Assembly (NCBI GenBank): GCA_002682825.1
Contig: NOKP01000034.1
Coordinates: 186,001 to 250,000 of the forward strand
Direction of reading: 5' to 3'
DNA: 64,000 nucleotides
Source of the DNA: Neonectria sp. B-13
Lineage: Eukaryota; Ascomycota; Sordariomycetes; Hypocreales; Nectriaceae
The notes below the pieces were generated by a model. It saw only the letters and a list, made by a program, of their open reading frames with translations. It searched no databases and was not told the DNA's origin. Positions 20,870 through 34,465 of the stretch are shown in pieces. How positions within the stretch are numbered: position 1 is the stretch's first letter; every line of letters starts with the position of its first letter. Made by a program: the position numbers and the translations under genes.

Positions 20870-21430
20870 AATAAGTTATTATATAATTAAGTATAATTGA
20901 ATTAAAGTATTAATAGTTAAAGAACTTAAAGCTTTTATTTAATATACTAAGTAAATATATATATATACTTTATAGTCTTTTATTAGATTATAGTTTAGAG
21001 TTATAATCCTATTTAATAGATTATAGTTTTAAGTTATAATCTATAATAAATTATAATTAGAAATTATAATCCTTTTATAATTAGTAAGAAATTAGTAGAA
21101 GTAGATATAATATATATATATTATATAATTAGAGTTAACTTAAACTATAATACTTATAATATAATTAAGTTTAAAATAAGAATCTATTAGTATATTAAGC
21201 TTATAAGTATATATAATTAAATAAAAGTTAACTATAGTTATTAAAGATAGATAATAATAATAGCTATATATAGAAATTATAGTATTAGTATAAATAGTAT
21301 AATATATCTCTTTATAAATCGGGAAATTACTAGAACTTCTATTACTATCTATAATAGATAAGGATAAAAGTACTTTTTATTTATATTATTTTCATTGGTT
21401 GAGCTTTCTATTACTAGTGTAAACTTTTTT

Positions 21431-21545
21431 TATAGATATAATAGTCCTTAGTAGTATATACCTAATAAAAAGGCTAAAGGTTAAATAATATAAAAGAAAA
21501 CAGAAAAAACAATAGTATACTAGGCTTAATACTCAAGCCTAAGGT
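21431..21545 (+). mobile_element. family A element, 5' fragment
   Basis: Only the first ~115 bases of the family are present (ATAGATATAATAGTCCTTAG to CAAGCCTAAGG); the rest is absent. Confidence 0.75.
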
Positions 21546-21600
21546 TACTAGTGTATATATTGTCTTACTATAGTCAAAAGGATATAATAAACTAAAGAGA

Positions 21601-22499
21601 TATAAATTAAACATATTCTTACAGCTTTGCATAGAAATAGCAAGGATTAACAGCTACCTGCATAAAATAGGCATAATTAAATCGGACATATATAACTATA
21701 GATAAGTAGTAAAGACAGTAAAATATGTTCTCTTTTAATGCATAAAGTAGGATGTATAGTATGAATGCCTATGATAGCTTGGACAAATAAAAATAGGAAA
21801 AGCCTTTGTTCTTAGGAGGAAAGTCAGCAATAGACAGCGACAACTGGGCACTTAACCTCTAGTGGCTTTAAAGTGTTAGAAGAAGGAAATATACTGAGAA
21901 CTAGGGAAGGACAAAGACTCAAGGTCATATAATAGCCGATCTAGTTAAAGTCAGATAGAAGAATTGGTATATCTAGAGTTTTAACACAGGCTGTAAATGA
22001 CAGCTTGGGTAGTTCTCTCACAGCATTTTTGAAAGGCGTCGTACAGGCGTTAAGTGGAATCGTCAGAGCTGCAGCAAGCGCCGCTGAAGAGTGCTGTCCA
22101 TCAATTGTTGAGCTTTCTCATTCTGTTGTCAGTTGATAGCGCTCATCGATTGCGTTATTAAAGAGCGGACGAGGCAAGAGGCATATAGAGCTTAACGACC
22201 TGTGAATCTCAATAGGTCTGCTGGAAGTCAACTGTGGAAAGATCTTGCGATCGGTGTTGGTTGCCATGCATTGAGCCCGCTTGCATACAGTTGCAGTAGA
22301 GTCAAGGTTGTTGGGCGAACGAGATTAAGGGCGAGACTTCAGGTTTTATACCGACAGGCAGACCCTAGATCATGAAGAAATAAGCCACAACTTTATTAAG
22401 GGGGTTCCTTCTATTCACTATCACTGTCAACAGCGGGGCGTGATGCGTAACTATACAACAGGTAGTGTACATCGATGTTCCTCTCTGCTCATGATCCAC
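21601..22499. other. transition from AT block 2 to gene island, no supported gene
   Basis: Composition returns to normal gradually between 21.6 and 22.0 kb. No frame with a recognisable domain. Confidence 0.5.
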
Positions 22500-23075
22500 C
22501 TAGGCCTGAACGAATCCACAGCCCTGCTTCCCATCTGCATTAGCAACAGCAATAGCCGAGCACGCCCCATTCGCGCTCCCAGCCCGACCCGCGCAGCAGC
22601 CCGAGGCACAGTCAGCATCGGAGAAGCACTGCCCAGTGATGAACTGTTGTCCGCTCCCCGTGCCCACATTCGCGGCACCTGGCGTGTCGGGATCGACGGC
22701 CCCGGTGCCGGCCGGTGCTTGGCTTGCGGCTGTGGCTGTGACCGAGACAGTAGCCTCTGTCGAGACGGCGGCTGGTTGTCCATCACCGCCAAAGCCGCAG
22801 CCTTGCTTGCCCTGCTCATTAGCAGCTGCTTTAGCGGAGCAGACGCCGCTGCCATTCAGGGTCGCGCAGCATTCGCTTGCGCAGTCAGCGTCGCTGAGGC
22901 ATCCGCCGGTGATGAACTGAAGGCCTTGGCCGTTGCCGATGTTCTTGTCACCTGAGGGATCTGCCGGGAGTGCGAGCGCACTGGCAAGGACTAGTTATTG
23001 TATAAGCAGGCTGAATAAGAGATGAAGGTGACTTCTCTTACATGGGAGAAGAATGCTTAGAGTGAATTGAACCAT
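22500..23075 (-). CDS. secreted cysteine-rich protein with two BAS2-like domains
   Basis: Exon 1 (23075-23042) and exon 2 (22990-22500), joined over a 51 nt GTAAGA...ACTAG intron, give 174 residues. Residues 1-18 (MVQFTLSILLPFLASALA) form a clear signal peptide completed only by splicing. Two homologous modules follow: QFITGGCLSDADCASECC...KQGCGF (Cys 42, 48, 52, 53, 62, 76) and QFITGQCFSDADCASGCC...KQGCGF (Cys 133, 139, 143, 144, 155, 169), with spacing C-x5-C-x3-CC-x8/10-C-x13-C. They are separated by a ~45-residue Ala/Thr/Pro linker. The module matches the biotrophy-associated secreted protein 2 family of plant-associated fungi, which is usually a single module of about 100 residues. The protein should be exported and disulphide-bonded. 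Its function here is unknown. Confidence 0.85.
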
Positions 23076-23699
23076 TTTAAGCTCTGTAAAGGTTGAGGCA
23101 AGATAAAAAAGAAGTAGAGATATAGTGAATGTTGTTATGGATGTGGTCTCTTCTTAGAGGAATGGTGAATGCGTCCTGAATTGTTAAAGAGTGTTGACTA
23201 AGAACCTGTGCTTGATGAATAAATTTCGCTTGACGAAAACGATGCTCCTAAATATTCCAGAAATCAGCTCTCACGTTTGAGTCTATCCAAGCGCCATAAG
23301 ACCGCTCAGGCCGAATATCATCCTTAATCTTCATGTGATGCCGTTCATCCCCAATGAGAGACATCATCGCTAGAGTCCAAGCGCGTACATGTCACCGGAA
23401 GTCGGCCATCCGGTGTCGTGAAATAGGATCAAACATGTCTGAACTGACGCCATCTCATTTCTAGCCGCTAAAGGGGTTTATTATTACCGCGTATTTTGAG
23501 CAGATCACGTTTCACCCCAGTTTGGAGTTGCATTGCCCCTGATTTACCGCTGTTTGAAGATCGTCGCAGCCCCGAGGGGACGGATTGCACCTCAAACAAA
23601 CCACCAACAGATGTCCACCGGTTCATGCACATGAAAAAAAGGCAGGTGTCATTGTGTCAAGACGAATGGCAAACACGAACCCCCTCCTTAACCCCTTTT
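23076..23699. other. intergenic, nothing recognised
   Basis: Promoter side of the BAS2-like gene and the 3' side of the ankyrin remnant. No coding frame is supported. Confidence 0.5.
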
Positions 23700-24199
23700 C
23701 TATTCGCGGAGGATCTGCGCAATAACCGGGTGTCCCTCATTCTTGGCGTACTCGGCAGCGTCACGGCAGCGCTCCTCCGACAACTCAGGCTCGTCATCAT
23801 TCTCCAAGAGGAGGTGCACCATATCCAGTCTCCAATTCTCTGCAGCTCCCTGGAGTGCCGTGCGGCCCTCAACCTCTGCTCCTGGAGCATTGATGTCTAC
23901 TCCATTCTCCAGCAGCAAGATTGCTACGCTCAAATGACACTTCATTGCCGCGTATTGCAAAGCTGTTGCGCCACGGTCTTCAGCTGCTGGTTTGTTGACA
24001 TCTTTGCCGCTGAAATGAGATCCCGAACCTTGTCAGCGTCGCCCTCGTAGGTCGCATATTGTAGCTCGGTAACGATAATTTTACCCTTCCTAGCTTTCAA
24101 CCCATACCCGGTCTCCGAGTACAAGGTAGGATCGGCGCTGGCTCGCAGAAGGAAATCTCAAGCCTTTATGAAGTCATCCACTTTCGTTCTGTCCAATCG
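23700..24199 (-). pseudogene. ankyrin-repeat protein remnant with frameshift and stop
   Basis: Read on the minus strand, the sequence encodes TKVDDFIKA, then an in-frame TGA (24158-24160), DFLLRASADPTLYSETGYGLKARKGK in outline, TELQYATYEGDADKVRDLISA, then a one-base deletion near 24008, and in the next frame DVNKPAAEDRGATALQYAAM, LSVAILLLENGVDINAP, GRTALQGAAENWRLDMVHLLLEND and a C-terminal GHPVIAQILRE. These are ankyrin repeats (TALQYAA...LLLENGVDIN). No intron can bridge the frameshift. The damage is one stop plus one indel, not RIP. It abuts AT block 3. Confidence 0.8.
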
Positions 24200-24420
24200 C
24201 ACTTCTCGAAATGATCGCTACTGCCAAGAGGCAGCTGAGTAGAGGCCGGCGACGCTAGTGATTCAGCCATCCTTTGGTCATTTAGTATGGCTCGAATCCT
24301 TAGGATGCTGTATGAATGAACTGATTCGCATTAATACTAAACAAGGCTTGTGCAAAAGTGCACAGACCGCGCGTATTCACCATATTGGGATTAAGCAAAG
24401 CTATAGTGTTAATTTAGACT

Positions 24421-24620
24421 CATACTAAGAAAACCAGGTTAGGGTTAGGGAAAAAAGGGATTTTGTTTTAAAGTAGGGCAAATTTTTATTTAAGATAAAA
24501 CTTTAGAAAAAATGTTAATGATTAATATAGCTTTTATCTTAATAGCTTTTTCCTAGATTTAATTAAAAGATTTTTCAGTTTCTCTTTCCTAATTAGACTA
24601 GAGCTTTATATAATATAAAA
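24421..24620 (+). repeat. family D repeat terminus with (TTAGGG)2-like start
   Basis: The AT block begins here with ACTAAGAAAACCAGGTTAGGGTTAGGG-type sequence and aligns with 4376-4600. Confidence 0.5.
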
Positions 24621-25204
24621 TCAAATATAGCTAGAGCTATAAGGCTTAATATAATATAAATTCTAAAGTAGTAAGAAATAAGTATATTTTCAGCTTATTA
24701 AACTGAATTTAGCTAAATATCTTATTAAATCTAATTACTTAATAAACTTAACCCTAAAATAGAAAAAGAGACTATTTCTATAATTCTTATAGCTAGAGCT
24801 ATCTTATAATATTTACTCTATATTTTATTTCTTCTTATATTATCTATAAATATTATACCTAGGGTAATATATACTTTATTTAAAATATATTTATATTTTA
24901 TTCTTACTAGATTTTAAGTTAAATTAACTCTATAAAGGTATTTATCTTAGATTTTTAGTTCCTTTAGTTAAGAAGCTAGAAATAGAAAGATAGAAAGTTA
25001 AAATAAGTAGATTTAAAAACTCTTATAAGTCTTAGTAGATAAAAGTTCAATTAGGTAATTAGTAGGACTAGCTAAAAGGCTTAATAGATAGAAATCTAAA
25101 TTAGGAATAGTTAGTCTTAATAGATAGAAATCCTAATTGAGAATAGTTAGCTTTAGTAGATAGAAATTCTAATTAATTAAAAGTAGTTCTAGGTATTATA
25201 GCTT

Positions 25205-25560
25205 AGGTTAAGACTAGGCAGTTACAATTAGTAGAATCATAATATACCCACTTTTTACAATATCTATATTCCTAAGCTTACTCTAACTATATAAGCTAGA
25301 CTATTTAGCTTACTTTAGTACAATAAGCTATAATAATAGACTTATTACCCTTTAGTAAGCTAATATAATTACTATAGTATATAACTATATTTACTTAGTA
25401 CATTAGACTAAAGCTTTAAGCTTCTTAGCTATTAATATTATAACTTAATTATATAATAACTTACTATTATATATTACTATTATAATCTATATTACTTACT
25501 ATAATGTTCTAATCTACTTAATTATTAAACTATATGCCTTAGATTTACTTTAGACCTTTA
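25205..25560 (+). repeat. family E repeat segment
   Basis: The left part (25205-25318) matches 37388-37502. The right part (25445-25560) matches in reverse the host sequence around family A copy 2 (19690-19803 and 20870 onward), and supplies that insertion's empty site. Confidence 0.6.
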
Positions 25561-25584
25561 AATTAAGCTTAACTATTATATAAG

Positions 25585-25780
25585 TGTAAAGGTTAGTTCA
25601 ACCAGGGTGAGATATTAGGCTTAAAGGGTAGGTCTTAGTATATTATAAGACTTTAACTTAGTAAGCAGTTAGAGAGTACTCACTAAGGACTCTATATAGT
25701 CCTTATAGGGCTAAGCCCCTAGCTATAGTAGCTATAGTAGCTTTACTCTAAGGTTAACTATATAAGTCTATCCTCTTATA
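25585..25780 (-). repeat. LTR (3' LTR in element sense), 196 bp
   Basis: Plus-strand sequence starts TGTAAAGGTTAG and ends CCTCTTATA (terminal CA changed to TA). Same length as its partner and as the solo LTRs in the palindrome arms. Confidence 0.88.
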
Positions 25781-28167
25781 ATTATCCCCCTCTCTAAATA
25801 GCTAGTCTCTAGTCATTATTATTATATAACTCAGTATATTATAGGGTCTTAGTTACTATAGGTATAATAGGAGCAGCCTATTCAGTATACTATTAGTAAA
25901 TAGTAGGGTAAGACTACTCTAATCTATAGTTTAGTATTGTTTATCTAGCTTGTTTATTTCCCTTATAGTATTTTCTTTTTATTATTCTACTACTTTCTTT
26001 CCTTTGTATTAATGCTTATAGTTCTTTAAGCATTCTATATTCTATTACTATAATTTCCCTATTCTACCTTAGTATTTCTATTCTTAGTCTCTTTAAACTT
26101 AGTCTTATCTTTACTTATTTATTAAGCTCTTACTATTATTACTATAATATTTATCCTTCCTTAAATAAGATAGGTACTAAGTTAGTATTAAATTAATAAT
26201 ATAGAATTTATTATATAACTTCTAAGCTAAGTATTCTACTTTTATTATCTTATTTAAAAGTATAATTCTTTAGTTCTTTATTATTCTATTAAAAGTTTAA
26301 AGAATTAATATATAGTTTATAAGTAGGTTAATAAGAAATATAGTATAATATATCTTATATATACTTATTATATATTTATTAACTAACTTTTATAAATCCT
26401 TTTAGAATTACTTAATACTATTTAATAGTATTAGAATACTTTATACTTAGAGTACCTTTAGGATAATTCTAAAAGCTTTTATTCTATAGGAATAAAAGAT
26501 CCTACTTCTTTAGCCTTAGGTTATTAGCATTTAGAATATACTATATATAATACTACTTCTATCTAGTATAATATTTAATCATTCTTTAAAGATCTAATAG
26601 CTATTTAGCAAAAGTAGTAAGATAATATTACTATAATAGCTATTCTATAGATATAGAATACTACTTTAATATAAGAAATAATAATACTTAATTTCTAACT
26701 TTAGATAGGTATTTATTTATTATATATTTAATAGACCTTTACTAATCTTTTCTTAGTACTATCTTATTATACTTACTAGCTCTAATAAGCTTATATAGCT
26801 CTTAAAAGCTATTTAACCTTTCTATATCTAGAATAATAGCATTATATATAGCCTATAGCTAGTACTTACTTATCTTATAGTCATTAAGACTACTAAGGAT
26901 TTTTCTATTAAGAAAAAGAATACTCTTAGAGAGTACTCTATAATTATAAGTATTAGTACTCTTACTTTAGTTAATATAGTACATAAGAAGTATATACCTA
27001 CTTTTCTTTATTCTATCTTATTCTATGAAAGTACTCTTACTTATTATAGAGTAGGTACTAGCTTTATACTATATTATATAGATATCTTGATTATTAAAAT
27101 ACTTATATAGTCCCTTAACCTATTTCTTCTAACCTCTACCTCTTATAATCCTATTCCTTCTCCTTAGGAAGTAATTAAAGAGTTTTTACCCCTTATATAT
27201 AAGTCTTTTTAGTAGGCTAAAAAGTATAAAAGTAAGAATAAGGAAAAAGATAAAACTATAGCTAAAGAGATTATTATTCCCTTTAAGTCTATTAATAAGC
27301 TCTTAGTAGACCTTCTATATAGTTCTATCTATTTTACTTTTAATTCTAAGTATAAAACTTTCTTTCCTTTAACTAAGAAGGTTAAAACCTTCTATTCCTT
27401 AGTATAAACTTTTAATTCTTTATAATACTATACTTATATTAGTCTTATCTAGTATTTTCTAAGCACTTACTAAAGTAGTCCTAGTTATTCTACTAATAGT
27501 AGTTCTAAGTCTTTTACTATTTAAGACTTATATATTTTCTAGGTTCCTATAAGGGATCTTATATTATTTTTAGACTTTCTATAGTAATAGTTTAATATAG
27601 GTTTTAAAGCTAATAAAAGAGCTTAGTCTCTAAATAGGTATAAGGTTTTTAGTAAGATAGTATTAGGATAATAATCCCTTATTATACCTTTAGTACTAAT
27701 AATAATAGATTTACTTATTATTCTACTTTTTATATATCTATTTTTATTACTTATAGTATTACTAAAGGATCTTTAAGGCATTTTCTAAGTATTATTCTAG
27801 CTTCTAGGTATTATATTCTACTAGTTAGCCTATCTATTTAACTTAGTAGAAAATTTATTCTACCTCCTTTTTATAGCTTATAATATCCTCTATTTCCTAT
27901 TTATCCTCCTCCTTTTTAAGCTCTAGTAAGATCAGTAAGCCTTTAACTACTACTTAGTTATTATTTAACTAAGGCTTTAGGAGAGTAATAGAAAATATAT
28001 TATATATCCTTTAGTATTATTCTAAGAGGTATATATAGTAGGCCTATTTTCCTATTCTTTCTATAATAACTATCTTAATAAATTTAAAAACTAGCTTTTA
28101 GTATTTAAAGTAAAAGTTTCTTATTAATAGTTCTATAATCTATCTATTATAATATTCTTAAGGCTTA

Positions 28168-29235
28168 TTTAGATATAATAGTCCTTAGTAGTACATACCT
28201 AGAGAAGAGGCTAAAGGTTAAATAGTATAAAAGAAAACAGAAAAAACAATAGTATAATAGGCTTAATACTTAAGCCTAAGGCAATAATAACTTAAGGAGA
28301 TAAAAGTTTCTACTATAAAGTTAAGGTATAAGTTTTACTGCCCTAATCAGCTAGAAAAGCTAGATCTTGGAAAAGTTAGATCTTGGAAAAGCTAGATCTT
28401 AGAAAAGCTAGATCTTAGAAAAGCTAGACCTTAGAAAAGGCTAAAACCCCTTAGGATAAAAGCCCAGCCTGTAAGATAATCTCTATACTTTCTAGATTAC
28501 TTACCTCTTTGCATTCTATCTAACCTTCTAAATAATATAATAATTATATTACTAATTGCATAAGATAACTACTTCTGTCCAAATCACACTATAGCCTAGT
28601 AAGCCCTTACTAAGCTATACATATAGGCTCTTATATAACCTATATATTGAATTGAAAGAACATTTAAGCCTTATTTCTATACTATAAATTATAGCTCAAA
28701 AGTCTAGCCTAAGGCATATAAAACAGCTTATAATTAATTGCTTTAGACCTAAGAAATTAGTCTAATTAGTAGTCTTTAGCTATAATATCCTACTATAAGA
28801 TAGAATCTAGCTTGATATAGTAATAGCTCAGTGGATTGCAATAGAACAGCTCTTTCTAGAGAGGCTAGCTCTAAAGCTAGAAAGGAATAGTAATATTACT
28901 ACTATAGAGAAGGAGTTCCTTAAGAAGCTATATAACCCTATCTCTGCCCTATAGATTATGCAGTTGATAGATAATATTGTTCTGACCAACCTGCAGCTGA
29001 AGGAGTAATGCATTGGAAACCGAGGGAATCTGGTCATCTCTAACATTAGCCATGAAGCTGCATGGAGGGATTTGGCGGAGGGAGTTCTGGGAAGCTAGAG
29101 GGGGTAAAAGTCAATAATTAGGTTCAAAATCTAAAGATCTATCCCCCCGTTAAGCTCAAGCAAAGGAAACACATGACTGTTCAGTGCAATTGTGGATAGG
29201 CAGAAACAGTAGTCCAAACAGTAGTTTCAACAGTG
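28168..29235 (+). mobile_element. family A element, copy 4 (1068 bp), nested in the Gypsy element
   Basis: 12 bp duplication TCTTAAGGCTTA at 28156-28167 and 29236-29247. Five minisatellite units. One of the better preserved copies: the 3' end retains GGATAGGCAGAAACAGTAG and TTTCAACAGTG. Confidence 0.92.
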
Positions 29236-32200
29236 TCTTAAGGCTTATATTATTAGTTATAATATTTTACTTAGGATTTTATAGCTTTTTACTAATATTT
29301 TAAAGCTTTAGTATATACTTACTAAAGGATTATAATATATTCTTATACTTTTTATACTTTTAATTTTATATGTTCTAGTATATACTCTATTAATCTAAAG
29401 TAATATTTATATAAAGCTTATATTAGTAATACCTTAATAGTACTATAAGTACTATTATTATATATAAATTCTACTTTTAAAAGCTATATAGCCTATTATT
29501 ATAAAAAGTCCTTAGTATATAGTTAAAAGTACTTTTTTAATACTTAGTTTATCCTCTCTATTTATCTATTTATTTATAAATAGTATACAATAGATAGTTA
29601 ATAATAGATTACTCTTTCTTTTATTAGGTCCTTTTAGAATTAGCTAATAAAGAGCTTATTTTAATTGTTTATAATGCCTTTTAGTACTCTAAACTTATAT
29701 TCTATATATTTATATAAGATCTATACTATTTATACTATATTAAGTATTTTCTTTATTAAAAAGAATATTATATACTTTATTATATAATAAATAATAATAA
29801 GGATTATATTATATTCTTTACTATCTACTTAAGTACTATTTAATAAGCTTATAATAAAATCTAAACTGATTTCCTAGAATAAGTATACTAATAGTAATAG
29901 TAATTATAATTGCCTATAAGATTTATACCTTAATATATATATACCTTAGTATTACTAATACTTCTAGGTATAGTCTTTTATATTCTTAGAAATCTAGTTT
30001 TAGTAGAACTTATATATAATAAGCTCTAAAGTCTTAGTAGCTTTTATATATTCTAACTATAGATTATTATAGTATTAGTAAAGGATCTTTTGTCTTATTA
30101 TATATTAGTCTAGGATTATTAACCTTCCTTTAAAGAAAAGGATACTTTATATATTATAATAGTACTATTTCTAGTTCTTAACTACTTTCTAAACCTTAGC
30201 TAACTATTATTAATAGAACTAATCTTTAGTCTATAGTCCTTAGACTAAGTCTTTCAACTTATAGAATAGTTATAAGAGAAATACTATTTTACTCTCTATA
30301 AGTTCTTTCATAATAGAGCATAGGATATATTACTCTAGAACAATAACCCTAGCTTTAAATAAGTCCTTATAGCATTATAAAGAGGCTAGCTCTTATTAAG
30401 CAGTTTCTAACTATTTAGTAGTTATACTTATAGCCTATCTAACATATATAATAACTATAGAAATAAACACTAGGTCTAATATTATATTAGAAGGTTTATT
30501 AGCCTAAGGCTAACTAAGAAGAAAGAAAGCTTCTTAGGGCTTCTTACCTATTAAGTTTACTTTTATAGTCTATATAAATACCTTAATAGTTTTATTCTTA
30601 CCTAGTAAGTCCCTAATCATTTAGTAGACCTTTAGTACTAATACTTTAATTAAATTAAGTTTCTTAGCTAATATAAAAAGCATATCCTTATATACTATCT
30701 CTTCTATTATATAGTCTAAATACCTTAATAGTCTATCTATTGGATTAATAGCTCCTAGTTAGTATTATATTTCAAAATTAAAAAGAGCTAATTAGTATAC
30801 TCATTTAGTAAGCCTTTCCTAAAGGTCCTATATAAAAGCTTAAACTATACTTATTAGGGCTATATAGTTTATTAGTAGTATAAATTTCTCACTCAGTCCT
30901 AGAAGGTAGTAACTCTAATGCTCTAAACTCTTAATAATAGCTAGTAGTTTCTACTAGCTTATAGCTTAGTATTATTCTATCTTAGAAAGCTTTTATAATC
31001 AATAGATAATAGATCTTTACTATCTATCTATTAATTAGGATAGAATACTTAATACTACCTTAGCTAAAGTATTAGTCTTAATCCTTAAGTATAGTTCTAG
31101 GTTCTAGTATTAGAGAATAATTATAAAGTAGAAAGTATCCTTTAGTTCTTAAAAAGCCTTATTCTATTCCTTTATCTAATAGAAATTACCTATTTTATAA
31201 CCTTTCTAATTGCCTTTTAGCATTATAGTAAATAGCTCTATAATCTTAGAGTACTTAAAGATAAACTTTCAATAGAAATTATAGAATCCTAAAAAGACTT
31301 AAATATCCTTAAAGTTCTTAAGTATTAACTATTTAGTAACTACTTAAACTCTCTCTAAATCTATCTTAATCCTTTCTTAAATAATAATATACCTAAGGAA
31401 TTCAATCTCTTATTAATAAAATATATACTTAGATAGCTTAGTATATAGTTAGAAACTCTATAGCCTTTAGAAGACTTCTTTTATATTCTTAGTATATTAG
31501 TCTTTATCTTAGGAATAGATTATAATATTATTTAAGTATATAATATAGATTATATTTAGCAGTTTAATAAGTACTTAATAGATATATACTTAGAATATTA
31601 CTAAAGTATTAATTAACTTAAATAGTATAATTATATACTAAAAATACTTATAGTATATTTAGAATATAATCTTTTAATAGTTATTAGGCTTAATATAGAT
31701 TTAGTAGTAAATATCTTAGAAGTTAATCTTTATAATCTACTTAGCTTTTATAAGACAGTTTAATAGATCTTTAATTAATAGTAAGAAATAATAATTCTTA
31801 ATTATAATTATATTAAGACCTTAATAGTCTATATATAGCCTTAGTATACTATTCTTCTTAAGGATAAAAAGTATTAAAGCTCTAGCCTTACTAATAGATT
31901 ATTCTATCTAACTACTCTAAAAGTACTTCTTAATGTATTCTCTTAGGACTTTGCCTTATTTCCTATTAGTAGAGTATAATGGTTTATATAAGGGTTTCTT
32001 TCCTTCCTAAAGGTTAATAGTATACTCTACTCTCTTTAGAACTAGGAAGTCCTTAGCTACTAGCTTACTAAATGTACTACTTATCTCTTTAAGCTTTAGG
32101 AGAAGAGTTCTTAGTCCATTCTTTATATTCTTATCTAATATGCCTATTAACTACTTATCTAGTAATAATATATTATAAATATATATTATAAAAGCTTTTT

Positions 32201-34269
32201 TATTATTCTTAATTAGCTCTTTTATAAAGGTCTTTAGATCTATTAAAATAATTAGCTTATAGCTTTATAAATATATATAAGTATTAATTAGTATACTTTT
32301 CTTACTTATTAAGTTTAATAATAGAAAGAGATTACTAGTCCTAATAGAGTATTATACTTTAGTAAATAATTACTAGATTTTCTAAGGGTATTCCTAGGAA
32401 TCAATTAGGAAGAATATTAATTAGTAGACCTATAGTATAAGAATAGTAGTTTTATTAAAGCTAATAAGACTTAGTATCTTTTAGTCCTTTAGTACTTTAA
32501 GGCCTAATTCTTTAATTAGTCTTATACTAATAATATTAACTTAAGCATAAGTATTTATATCTATTTAGACTACTTACTCTTTATATATTTAGAGGATAAT
32601 TACTTAGTCTTAGACAATCTATTTAATAAGTATTATCCTTAGCTTTAGCATTAGAGTTTTAAAGGTAATTCTAGTATCTATTTATTTTCTAATAAGTCTA
32701 TATTCTTAATATAGCTATTAACTAATTATATTTAAACTTTCTTCTTAGAATAGCTTCCTTTAGTACTTTAGCTCTATAACTATTAAAAGAGCTTATAGTC
32801 TATAGATATATATCTTATTTTATTATAATTATAATACTTAATACTAAGTAAAGGACTTCTACTATATATTTAGTAATCTTATAGTCTTTAAATAGTAAAA
32901 GTATTCCTAAGGTATAATAGTCTAAAGCTCTATAAGCTGCCTCTATTCAATAAGGAGCTATAGTATTCAAACTGTCTATCTTAGCTCTAATAGTTTAATA
33001 TTGCCTTTCTAAGTCCCTTTTACTCCTTATATAAAATACTATACTTATAGCTATTATTCTATATAGGCTTACTATTATAGTATATATATAATTATAATCT
33101 CTTAGTCTTATTTATTATATCTTAGGAATTAATAAGGTCTATCTTTAGACAGTCTATTTCCCTATAAAAGGGTTTCTTTAGGCTATAGTAGTATTAGTAT
33201 ACTAGGTTAAATTGGTTTTCCTAATCTTCTATTCCTAGTAAAGTATATATAGTAAGCTAGATATTAAAATAGCTTATTAGTAATTAGTTATTACTCTATT
33301 AGAGCTTTAGTAGTTTATTATATAACTATTAGTCTTATAATAATAAGTCTATATATCTTTTATAAATAAAGTTAAGAAAATCATTCTAAAAGAGTTCTAT
33401 AAAGTTCTCTATATAATTATACTACTATATCTATAGTAGATAGCTAAACTTTATTATAAACTATTTAATCTTTTAAGCATTTAAGTAGTTTACTTAAAGG
33501 CTATTCCTTACTTTAATTATATAGATTTAGTTATTAACTTAGACTCCTATAGCATTATCCTATAGGAATTAGTAGTTATATATAAAAGGTTTATCCTAGT
33601 CTCTTTTAGGTATAATAGTTACTAATTGTTTAGTAAGTTATCTTATAAATTCTATCTATTAAGCAGTTTACTATATAAATATCCTAATAACTACTTATAG
33701 CTTAGATTCCTCTTAGTCTTAGCTTTATTATAGATAGAATTTTAAACATTCTCTATATAATTACTATTAACTATAATCATTTAACCCTTATAATACTTCT
33801 TAGTATAATTATTAAGATTCTAAGCATTCTTTATATAGTTATAGAATGTTTAAATAGCCCTAGTACTCATTATACATTAAAGACTAATTCTAATATTAAA
33901 AGCTATTATTATAGATATTAAGAGTCTTACTCTTAGATAGATAGTAATCTATAGCTTCTAATAGTATAGGACTCCTTAAAAAGGGGTAAGTTCCTATAGC
34001 TTCTACTAATACAGCTAGGAATAATACTTCCTAGTTATTTACTGTTTCTTTTACAATTAGTTATTCTACTAATTAAAGAGTATCTTATTCTAGCTCCTTT
34101 AGGATTATAGCTTATATTACTTTCTTAATTATTGGTTTCTCTTATAAGGGATTTTCTACTAGTTAGAGAGCAGTTAGCAGTTGTATTATTTGTACTAGAG
34201 TTAGTTATAGATTCTTTATTACTATAATATTTATACTAATTACCTAGGTAGGTATAGAAGTTAAAGAAT

Positions 34270-34465
34270 TATAAAGGTTAGTTTAACTAAGGTAAGATAT
34301 TAGGCTTAAAGAGTAGGTCTTAGTATATTATAAGACTTTAACTTAGTAAGCAGTTAAAGAGTGCTTACTAAGGACTCTATATAGTCCTTATAGGGCTAGG
34401 CCCCTAGCTATAATAGCTATAGTAGCTTTACTCTAAGGTTAGCTATATAAGTCTATTCTCTTATA
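34270..34465 (-). repeat. LTR (5' LTR in element sense), 196 bp
   Basis: Starts TATAAAGGTTAG (G changed to A in the terminal TG) and ends TCTCTTATA. Followed by the ATAAG target duplication. Confidence 0.88.

Larger units (their letters stand above)
16829..21600. repeat. AT-rich RIP-type block 2
   Basis: Layered relics: a family C segment (16829-17002, continuing after 18069), family A copy 1 (17003-18057), unassigned AT sequence (about 18.1-19.0 kb), family B copy 2 (19015-19565), a family E segment split by family A copy 2 (19804-20869), and a truncated family A end (21431-21545). No intact coding frame. Confidence 0.85.
25585..34465 (-). mobile_element. Gypsy-type LTR retrotransposon, RIP-inactivated, 8.9 kb including a nested insertion
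   Basis: Two 196 bp LTRs (25585-25780 and 34270-34465) flank the element, with a 5 bp target duplication ATAAG at 25580-25584 and 34466-34470. Orientation is minus: a polypurine tract (AGAGAGGGGGATAA in minus sense) lies just inside the LTR at about 25783-25799, and the reverse-transcriptase motif reads Y-L-N-N-I-I-I-Y-S at 31538-31512, i.e. YLDD with both Asp codons changed GAT to AAT. Family A copy 4 is nested at 28168-29235, leaving ~7.8 kb for the element itself. All frames are broken by TAA/TAG. Chromodomain and gag were not resolved. Confidence 0.88.

Noticed and set aside
22440..22955. Open frames in two other phases over the BAS2-like gene
   Set aside because: Shadows; only the spliced minus-strand model gives a signal peptide and two matching cysteine modules.
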